Source: Candidatus Collierbacteria bacterium RIFOXYD1_FULL_40_9 (GTDB lineage: Bacteria; Patescibacteriota; Microgenomatia; UBA1400; MFAQ01). Taken from it: a stretch of 12,867 bases of DNA. Positions 1-3,859 of the stretch are shown piece by piece (the stretch's first letter is position 1; every line of letters begins with the position of its first letter). Below the pieces are notes generated by a model. That model did not search any database. It saw only the letters and a program-made list of their open reading frames with translations, and had not been told where the DNA came from. The position numbers and the translations under genes are program-made. The stretch is from NCBI GenBank assembly GCA_001776275.1, contig MFAQ01000007.1, positions 1 to 12,867 of the forward strand, written 5' to 3'.

Positions 1-2
1 TG

Positions 3-260
3 GTTGGGATCTACTTGGCCATGACTGTCTATATCACGGCCATAAATATGGCTGAATTTGGTGACACTGAGCCGGCTGGGGTTTGGATGTCCATTGTTGT
101 CATCGGTGGGGTCTGGGCTTTTTGGACCGTGTCACCATTTGTTGGTTGCCTGTTTATCGTTTATTTCATTTACCAGGCAATATTGACGCCTGAGTTTAAT
201 GATGCAGTCATTCGCAACATTGATCTCATCAAGAAGCTGATTGATCCGCCATTGGATTAA
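3..260 (+). CDS. Membrane protein, C-terminal part (5' end probably outside window)
   Basis: The reading frame is open from the left edge to a TAA at 258-260, so the gene probably begins upstream; internal candidate starts are TTG at 15 and ATG at 21, neither with a visible ribosome binding site. The visible 80-odd residues contain a hydrophobic run (VWMSIVVIGGVWAFWTV) followed closely by a second one (FVGCLFIVYFIYQAIL), so two membrane segments are likely. A short charged tail follows (EFNDAVIRNIDLIKKLIDPP). A strong terminator-like hairpin lies 11 nt after the stop. I do not recognise the family. The function is unknown; membrane location is inferred from hydrophobicity alone. Confidence 0.6.
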   Translation, partial: VGIYLAMTVYITAINMAEFGDTEPAGVWMSIVVIGGVWAFWTVSPFVGCLFIVYFIYQAILTPEFNDAVIRNIDLIKKLIDPPLD

Positions 261-271
261 CTTAAGTTTGT

Positions 272-300
272 GGCTCTGGGAAATTCCTAGAGCCGTTTTT
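272..300 (+). terminator. Intrinsic terminator after the first membrane protein
   Basis: GGCTCT (272-277) pairs with AGAGCC (289-294). Three further pairs (GGG with CCT, one of them G-T) close a five-base loop. GTTTTT follows at once. It sits 11 nt after the stop at 260, so it ends the plus-strand transcript. Confidence 0.75.
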
Positions 301-334
301 GTGGCATCTGCCATAGGACAGATTGAGTACAAAA

Positions 335-358
335 AAGCCCGTGAGGGCTTGATTTTTT
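335..358. terminator. Bidirectional terminator between convergent genes
   Basis: AAGCCC (335-340) and GGGCTT (345-350) form a 6-bp stem with a GTGA loop. It is flanked by AAAAAA on the left and GATTTTTT on the right, so it can act in both directions. On the minus strand it lies just past the stop of the 200-residue protein; on the plus strand it backs up the hairpin at 272-300. Confidence 0.7.
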
Positions 359-959
359 AACCCAGGTCGGCTGGGTCGAATGAGTTGAGCCATGAATCGT
401 TTTTGATTAGATGGCTAAATTCGGGAACTAAATTCCAATAAACTACAGCCGCTATCTCCATGCCAACCGCAAACATTAGACTTTTGTCATGAGAATAACG
501 CTTGAGAAAATCAAAAACTTGGTCTCCAGATGGATAGTTTATTTGAAGATTTACGGTTGCTCTTAAGTTTTGCTTGATACTTTCTTGTGTTAATAGAGTA
601 TTAAAGTTGTGTGACGTGGTGGCAAACTCTTCGAATACTTGATCAAATTGAGATTCCTTGGAACCTTTAAGGACTTCGGATATTTGAATTGTTTCAAGGG
701 GAAATTTGTATCCTCTGACTATTGTGTCTAGATCAGATAGGGTTACACCCAAGGTGTTTAAGAGATCTGGGTGGTTAAGCCGGAGAGTAATTGTCCGAAA
801 AGTAATCAGTGGTGTAATAGCTATTGAGAGACAGAGTGCAGGCAATTGGAACATGTCATACAGATCTTGTGCGTAGCCTAGTGCATTTTCTTTGCCCTCG
901 TTTGGTATGAGAGGGGAACAAAAATAAACGAAGTCAGATACTTGTTGTGTATTACCCAT
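357..959 (-). CDS. Hypothetical protein, 200 aa
   Basis: A 200-residue protein beginning MGNTQQVSDFVYF and ending NSFDPADLG. The ATG start (959-957) is supported by AAGGAG on the minus strand (972-967), 7 nt upstream of the start. The protein has no signal peptide. A moderately hydrophobic run (LPALCLSIAITPLITF, about residues 39-54) and another near residues 167-178 (AVGMEIAAVVYW) do not clearly span a membrane. I recognise no family motif; its two cysteines are not arranged as a metal site. A minus-strand -10 box (TATAAT, 1001-996) about 37 nt upstream abuts a perfect C/G-tract dyad, which suggests repressor control. It is convergent with the gene at the left edge. Coding potential looks real (strong RBS, defined terminator); function is unknown. 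Confidence 0.75.
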   Translation of the reverse strand: MGNTQQVSDFVYFCSPLIPNEGKENALGYAQDLYDMFQLPALCLSIAITPLITFRTITLRLNHPDLLNTLGVTLSDLDTIVRGYKFPLETIQISEVLKGSKESQFDQVFEEFATTSHNFNTLLTQESIKQNLRATVNLQINYPSGDQVFDFLKRYSHDKSLMFAVGMEIAAVVYWNLVPEFSHLIKNDSWLNSFDPADLG

Positions 960-995
960 TGGATGGCTCCTTTTTAAAAGACCTTGATTTAGTTT

Positions 996-1016
996 ATTAT
1001 ACCCCTAGTGGGGTAT
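996..1016 (-). promoter_or_regulatory. CsoR-like dyad overlapping the -10 box of the 200-aa gene
   Basis: ATACCCC (999-1005), a TAGT spacer and GGGGTAT (1010-1016) form a perfect 7-bp dyad. It overlaps a minus-strand TATAAT (1001-996) that would start transcription about 30 nt before the ATG at 959. No good -35 box is seen (CACTAA at the expected distance). C/G-tract dyads of the TACCCC-N4-GGGGTA kind are typical operators of the CsoR/CstR/RcnR/FrmR repressor family (established knowledge). No such regulator is encoded in the window, so the assignment is inference. An RNA hairpin is the alternative. Confidence 0.45.
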
Positions 1017-1082
1017 TTTAGTGGTTTTTTGAAGCTAAAATAAATATGGGTTATTTACTTTTTTGGTTATGGGTTGATGTTG

Positions 1083-1112
1083 TTGACAAGATGTGATATA
1101 TTTTCCTTTAGT
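1083..1112 (+). promoter_or_regulatory. Possible promoter for the 52-codon ORF
   Basis: A consensus -35 box TTGACA (1083-1088) is followed after 18 bp by a weak -10, TTTAGT (1107-1112). A TATATT at 1097-1102 is too close to the -35 to be used with it. The ORF starts at 1136. The -35 is convincing; the -10 is not. Confidence 0.3.
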
Positions 1113-1135
1113 ACGCGTAAAAGTATTAAAAAAGT

Positions 1136-1294
1136 ATGCAAAACCTGCTCAAAAAACTAGGACTTACTAATTCAAAAAGGGAAGTTCGAGTGTCTAGAAA
1201 TATTCGTGCTGAGAAATTGGCACGACAGATAACATCTACTCAAATTGCCAAGATGGGCCAATTTGGCCAACAGTTGGTGGTGATGAGTAAATAA
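1136..1294 (+). CDS. Small basic protein, 52 aa, hypothetical
   Basis: ATG at 1136-1138 opens a 52-codon frame ending at TAA 1292-1294. The product starts MQNLLKKLGLTNSKREVRVS and ends FGQQLVVMSK. It is rich in Lys and Arg and has no Cys or Trp. Its composition is that of a soluble nucleic-acid- or ribosome-binding protein, but no family is recognised. There is no clear ribosome binding site; the 17 nt upstream are nearly all A and T. A TTGACA box lies 48 nt upstream of the start and a terminator-like hairpin (1369-1416) follows about 75 nt after the stop, so a short transcript of this gene alone is plausible. A chance ORF cannot be excluded at this length. Confidence 0.45.
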   Translation: MQNLLKKLGLTNSKREVRVSRNIRAEKLARQITSTQIAKMGQFGQQLVVMSK

Positions 1295-1313
1295 CAGATT
1301 TCAGGTCTCAGAT
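1295..1313. repeat. Second copy of the CAGATTTCAG-type repeat
   Basis: CAGATTTCAGGTCTCAGAT starts one base after the stop of the 52-codon ORF and matches 4231-4249 at 17 of 19 positions. GACAGATGAG follows, a further degenerate piece. It looks like a dispersed low-complexity repeat rather than a coding element. Confidence 0.5.
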
Positions 1314-1368
1314 GACAGATGAGAAATGATTTTTGTGCAATGTTTTTTGGTATGGATTTAAACAGGAA

Positions 1369-1416
1369 AAAAGCAATACTACCGTAGCCTAACTCGAATA
1401 GCATTGCTTTTCTTTT
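1369..1416 (+). terminator. Terminator-like hairpin
   Basis: AAAAGCAAT (1369-1377) pairs perfectly with ATTGCTTTT (1403-1411), and C plus TTTTT follows. The loop is long (25 nt), with a possible short inner CTA/TAG pairing. It would end transcription from the 52-codon ORF. Confidence 0.55.
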
Positions 1417-1420
1417 TCCA

Positions 1421-1449
1421 AGTTATCAACTGGACAGAAGTTGTTAACT
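1421..1449. promoter_or_regulatory. Two AGTTNNNAACT boxes, 18 bp apart
   Basis: AGTTATCAACT (1421-1431) and AGTTGTTAACT (1439-1449) are two 11-bp near-palindromes with the same AGTT/AACT arms and centres 18 bp apart. Paired short dyads at about two helical turns are a common arrangement for cooperative repressor binding. They lie upstream of the structured leader of the 73-residue gene. No cognate regulator is identified. Confidence 0.3.
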
Positions 1450-1489
1450 GCATACAGATTAGCACTGAAGAAAAACGCTGTCAACTGTA

Positions 1490-1564
1490 ACAAAAGACCT
1501 CAGAGAGGGAGTGATGATTGAGTCGGGCAGGCAAAATCGTCACTTCTACTTTGAGGTTTTTTGT
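1490..1564 (+). promoter_or_regulatory. Large two-tier RNA hairpin upstream of the 73-aa gene (attenuator-like)
   Basis: The outer stem is 13 bp: ACAAAAGACCTCA (1490-1502) with TGAGGTTTTTTGT (1552-1564), one G-U pair. Inside it AGTGATGATT (1510-1519) pairs with AATCGTCACT (1535-1544) with one G-U, and can extend by three more pairs. The 15-nt apical loop (1520-1534) is G-rich. The distal arm ends in a T-run, so the structure could act as a terminator or attenuator 44 nt before the ATG at 1608. It could equally be a small stable RNA. I do not recognise a known riboswitch class. Confidence 0.45.
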
Positions 1565-1607
1565 GGTAATATGGCCAAAAAGTTCGTTTAAAAAAAGGAG
1601 ATGTGAA

Positions 1608-1829
1608 ATGAGTAATAGAGACAGTGCTGTTATTATTGCAATTGCGACAATCGACGGTAAGTTGCAATCTATCAACTACAATGAAGATATTGTTTCTAAA
1701 GGCGAGCCAGTACAAAAATATCTTTCTTACTTGGTTTGTGAAGCTAAATATGACATGGTTGGTGTATTTCTGTTTGTTCTTTCTAACGGTGATCAGCGGG
1801 TACAATATACGCTTCAGATAAGAGACTAG
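1608..1829 (+). CDS. Hypothetical small protein, 73 aa
   Basis: I chose ATG 1608 because AAAGGAG (1594-1600) precedes it by 7 nt; the frame is open further upstream but that part lies in a strong hairpin. The 73-residue product starts MSNRDSAVIIAIATIDGKLQ and ends VQYTLQIRD. It reads as a small alpha/beta protein: a beta-like start (AVIIAIATID), a polar helix-like middle (EPVQKYLSYLVCEAKYDM) and two beta-like runs (VGVFLFVLS, VQYTLQI). There is no signal peptide and one Cys. I do not recognise the family. Its strand pattern loosely resembles the 66-residue protein at 3092, so the two may be distant relatives flanking the Rieske gene; this is weak. A terminator hairpin follows the stop. Confidence 0.65.
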   Translation: MSNRDSAVIIAIATIDGKLQSINYNEDIVSKGEPVQKYLSYLVCEAKYDMVGVFLFVLSNGDQRVQYTLQIRD

Positions 1830-1842
1830 AATTATATAGAAT

Positions 1843-1873
1843 GATCCTTCGTTAATTGCGAAGGATTCTTTTG
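1843..1873 (+). terminator. Intrinsic terminator after the 73-aa gene
   Basis: GATCCTTCG (1843-1851) pairs with CGAAGGATT (1859-1867; the last pair is G-T) around a 7-nt loop, followed by CTTTT. It separates the 73-residue gene from the oxygenase gene, which may have its own weak promoter (TAGAAT, 1875-1880). Confidence 0.7.
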
Positions 1874-1916
1874 GTAGAATTGCTGAAATCGGACTTTAAA
1901 AGAGAAGGAGAGAGTG

Positions 1917-3119
1917 GTGAGTAACTTTAAGCCAACTACTGACACCTATTTGCCTGGAGCAAAAACGCTGCCAGCAAAATATTACACAAGCGAGCAAATT
2001 TTTGAGAAAGAAAAAAAGAAGATTTTTGAAAAGTTTTGGTTTTGCTTGGGGCATACTGGCCGTATTCCAAACAAGGGGGACTATTTTCTGATTGAGGCTT
2101 TGGGTGAGCCCTTTATTGTTTTGCGAGATAAAAATGATCAGATAAAAGTTTTTTACAATGTTTGCTCCCACAGAGGAACATTGGTCTGTAAACCAAACAG
2201 GTCGGGGGCAACAGAAGGGAAATTTAATCGTAAAACTTTGCAGTGTCACTATCACGGTTGGACTTATGATATGGATGGGAGGCTACTGAGTGCTCCTGGT
2301 ATGGAAGAAATTGCAGACTTTGATTTTGCGAGTAATGGTTTGACCAGTCCGCCCTTGTATATTTGGGAAGGGTTTATTTTTATCAGTTTTGTTAATGACC
2401 CTATTCCCTTTGAGCAGATTTATGGACCCATGTTGGGCAGACTTGAGGACTGGAAAATTGGAAGTTTGATTCGGGGGCACACGGAAACTTACAAAGTAAA
2501 AGCCAACTGGAAATTGATCTTCCTAAACTTTAATGAATGTTTGCATTGTGGAATAGCGCATAAAACACTTAGTAAGTTTATTGGTGACAAAAGTGCTCAG
2601 AATGATCTGTCTGATGGTCCGTTTTTGGGAGGATTGATGGAGATTTTGAATGGGGCGGATAGTGTGACCAGTTCTGGACAGTTTTGTGCACTACCACTTG
2701 GTGGTCAGCTGACCGAGAAGACAGCAAGGAAGGGTTGGTATTACACAATTCTTGGTAATTTGCTTTTGAACATTCACCCAGACTACCTGATGTTTCACTG
2801 TTTGTATCCGCAATCAGCAACCGAAACCAGAATTGAGAGTGATTGGCTTTTTAACCCTGACTCAGATACTACCTTGGGAGAGAAATTCGCCAAGAATGAG
2901 CCGGTAGAGGTTTGGGCGAAAACCAACGCTGAAGACTGGGAACTTTGCGAAATGGCGCAGAGAGGTATTACATCAAGGGCATACAGACCAGGAAAATATT
3001 CGAACAGGGAAAGTTTGTTGATTGCTTTTGATGAGTATTACTTGCAGTTGATGAATAACAATTTTATGAACTATATTAGAAGGAGAATTAAATGGCTGAC
3101 ATCTATGTTGTGGAAGTAG
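1917..3119 (+). CDS. Rieske non-heme iron oxygenase, alpha-subunit type
   Basis: A 400-residue protein of about the usual length for single-component Rieske oxygenase alpha subunits. An N-terminal [2Fe-2S] Rieske domain shows C83-x-H85 (CSHRG) and C110-x2-H113 (CHYHGW). The C-terminal catalytic domain shows NFNECLHCGIAH, with H210 and H215 as iron ligands and E207 as the likely electron-bridging acid; D340 in NAEDWE is the likely third iron ligand. The NECLHC signature and the QRG...PGKYSNRES stretch near the end resemble the glycine betaine, carnitine and choline monooxygenase group (family knowledge), so a trimethylammonium or similar substrate is possible but unproven. No reductase is encoded nearby. 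GTG 1917 was chosen over GTG 1914 because GGAG (1907-1910) sits 6 nt before it rather than 3. The last 28 nt overlap the next gene, and the tail RRRIKWLTSMLWK may be a by-product of that overlap. Confidence 0.9.
   Translation: MSNFKPTTDTYLPGAKTLPAKYYTSEQIFEKEKKKIFEKFWFCLGHTGRIPNKGDYFLIEALGEPFIVLRDKNDQIKVFYNVCSHRGTLVCKPNRSGATEGKFNRKTLQCHYHGWTYDMDGRLLSAPGMEEIADFDFASNGLTSPPLYIWEGFIFISFVNDPIPFEQIYGPMLGRLEDWKIGSLIRGHTETYKVKANWKLIFLNFNECLHCGIAHKTLSKFIGDKSAQNDLSDGPFLGGLMEILNGADSVTSSGQFCALPLGGQLTEKTARKGWYYTILGNLLLNIHPDYLMFHCLYPQSATETRIESDWLFNPDSDTTLGEKFAKNEPVEVWAKTNAEDWELCEMAQRGITSRAYRPGKYSNRESLLIAFDEYYLQLMNNNFMNYIRRRIKWLTSMLWK
3079..3084 (+). promoter_or_regulatory. Ribosome binding site inside the oxygenase gene
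   Basis: AAGGAG lies within the 3' end of the oxygenase frame, 7 nt before the ATG at 3092. It fixes the start of the 66-residue protein and implies translational coupling between the two genes. Confidence 0.7.
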
Positions 3120-3292
3120 TAACAGTGGATCCAAGCAATAAAAAGATCTTTGTAAACGGTAACGTGTCTGAGAAGACTGATGAATATGAGTTATTTAGGG
3201 GTCTATTAAAGAGCCATTGGGCTTTGGTTTCATCTCATGCCTATGTCAAAGGGAATATAGTACATGAGAAGTATGTTTTTGTTCAGAGTTAA
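3092..3292 (+). CDS. Hypothetical small protein overlapping the oxygenase gene, 66 aa
   Basis: A 66-residue product starting MADIYVVEVVTVDPSNKKIF and ending VHEKYVFVQS. The start is well supported by AAGGAG 7 nt upstream. It overlaps the oxygenase stop by 28 nt in another frame, so the two genes are almost certainly cotranscribed and coupled. It looks like a small soluble alpha/beta protein: beta runs at both ends, a charged helix-like centre (KTDEYELFRGLLKSHW). It has no cysteines, so it is not a ferredoxin and cannot be the missing electron donor of the oxygenase. I do not recognise a family. A role as accessory or regulatory partner of the oxygenase is inference from the overlap. A strong terminator follows. 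Confidence 0.75.
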   Translation: MADIYVVEVVTVDPSNKKIFVNGNVSEKTDEYELFRGLLKSHWALVSSHAYVKGNIVHEKYVFVQS

Positions 3293-3311
3293 TGTGACTT
3301 TTAAAACCTTT

Positions 3312-3340
3312 AACCCCGCCGGTGGCGGGGTTTTGCTTTT
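3312..3340. terminator. Terminator between convergent oxygenase and merR operons
   Basis: AACCCCGCC (3312-3320) and GGCGGGGTT (3324-3332) form a perfect 9-bp GC-rich stem with a GGT loop, followed by TTGCTTTT on the plus strand. It ends the oxygenase transcript. On the minus strand the T-run is weaker (AAAGGTTTT), so it is a poorer but still possible terminator for the metallothionein-like gene, which stops 6 nt before it. Confidence 0.85.
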
Positions 3341-3395
3341 ATTTACAAGTGCAATTTTCGCACTCGCATTTACCACCACAACAGTTGTAGATCAT
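3339..3395 (-). CDS. Miniature metallothionein-like Cys-rich peptide, 18 aa
   Basis: ATG at 3395-3393 opens an 18-codon frame ending at TAA (3341-3339): MIYNCCGGKCECENCTCK. Six of 18 residues are cysteine, in the pattern CC-x3-C-x-C-x2-C-x-C. The core KCECENCTC matches the KCxCExCxC N-terminal motif of the cyanobacterial metallothionein SmtA as I remember it, and CCGGxCxC recalls plant metallothionein ends (family knowledge); at 18 residues it is far shorter than SmtA. Such clusters bind soft metals, Cu(I), Zn or Cd, through thiolates. Its ATG overlaps the merR stop (ATGA), and a near-perfect ribosome binding site (AAAGGAGGTGA) lies within the last merR codons, about 12 nt upstream. Co-expression with a metal sensor gives the ORF a clear role: buffering the metal that the sensor detects. 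It is too short for gene callers, so it would normally be missed. Metal identity is unknown. Confidence 0.75.
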   Translation of the reverse strand: MIYNCCGGKCECENCTCK

Positions 3396-3814
3396 TTGGT
3401 TGGTTCACCTCCTTTCGTTTTGTGCTTTAGAGATTGATAGAAGATATTGCAACAATACTCGTCCCCAGTACAAGTAGACTTGCTATGTTGGAGTTCTTTT
3501 TGGAGTGAAACTAGGTTTTGATTAACGGACCTTAAATTTTCTAGCTCCTTTTGATTTTGGTTGATAACTGACTGGAGATACTCACTGAGATTGTCGGGGT
3601 TATGGAGGAGGGCCTTGATTTGGGGGAGAGAAAAACCAAGACTGCGAGCGTGTTTGATAACTTTGAGCTCCTCGATGTTTTCGGTGGAGTACAAGCGATA
3701 ACCGTTTTCTTCTCTGGAAACTTTTTTTAAAAGATTTTCTTGCTCGTAAAATCTGATAGTTTTGGTGGGAAGATCAACAATTTTTGAGATTTGACCGATA
3801 CTGATTTTTGCCAT
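3392..3814 (-). CDS. MerR-family metal-responsive transcription regulator
   Basis: A 140-residue regulator of typical CueR/ZntR length. Residues 4-42 form the MerR winged-helix DNA-binding region (ISIGQISKIVDLPTKTIRFYE, then ENGYRLY); residues 45-72 are the linker helices (HARSLGFSLPQIKALL); residues 77-112 form the dimerisation coiled coil. A C-terminal loop carries C115, C121 and C122 (CTGDEYCC), at the place where CueR and ZntR bind metal. There is no Cys at the start of the dimer helix, the extra ligand of Zn/Pb/Hg sensors such as ZntR (Cys79), so a Cu(I)/Ag(I)-like sensor is somewhat favoured; the loop spacing fits neither class exactly. I chose ATG 3814 because an upstream TTG (3823) lies inside the -10 box. 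With the -10 ending 7 nt before the ATG and no ribosome binding site, the mRNA is probably leaderless. It presumably controls its own operon. Confidence 0.9.
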   Translation of the reverse strand: MAKISIGQISKIVDLPTKTIRFYEQENLLKKVSREENGYRLYSTENIEELKVIKHARSLGFSLPQIKALLHNPDNLSEYLQSVINQNQKELENLRSVNQNLVSLQKELQHSKSTCTGDEYCCNIFYQSLKHKTKGGEPTK

Positions 3815-3821
3815 TTTAAAC

Positions 3822-3852
3822 AATATACACTTTCTAGTTACTGGAAGGTCAA
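3822..3852 (-). promoter_or_regulatory. MerR-type promoter/operator with 19-bp spacer
   Basis: On the minus strand TTGACC (3852-3847) and TATATT (3827-3822) are separated by exactly 19 bp. The spacer region carries a 10-1-10 dyad (ACCTTCCAGT, A, ACTAGAAAGT; 8 of 10 positions symmetric). The long spacer and the TTGACCTTCC start are hallmarks of promoters activated by CueR/ZntR-like MerR proteins (established knowledge). It drives merR and the metallothionein-like peptide, implying autoregulation. Confidence 0.85.
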
Positions 3853-3859
3853 GCCCTTT

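Larger units (their letters stand above)
1295..1607. other. Gene-poor interval with repeat, terminator and leader structures
   Basis: I see no convincing protein gene here. The interval holds, in order: a copy of the CAGATTTCAG-type repeat right after the 52-codon ORF (1295-1313), a terminator hairpin (1369-1416), two AGTTNNNAACT boxes (1421-1431 and 1439-1449), a large two-tier hairpin (1490-1564), and the ribosome binding site of the 73-residue gene (AAAGGAG, 1594-1600). Candidate starts upstream of 1608 in that gene's frame fall inside the hairpin and are unlikely to be used. Confidence 0.6.

Noticed and set aside
999..1016. C/G-tract dyad as an intrinsic terminator
   Set aside because: No gene ends nearby on the plus strand, and on the minus strand it overlaps a -10 box upstream of a gene.
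1518..1607. Upstream extension of the 73-residue protein
   Set aside because: It would start inside a strong hairpin, while ATG 1608 has an excellent ribosome binding site.
1500..1805. Minus-strand frames opposite the 73-residue gene
   Set aside because: No ribosome binding site, atypical composition, and a better-supported gene on the other strand.
3815..3823. TTG start of merR, three codons upstream
   Set aside because: The codon lies within the -10 box of the merR promoter, so it could not be in the mRNA; ATG 3814 also gives the usual family N-terminus.
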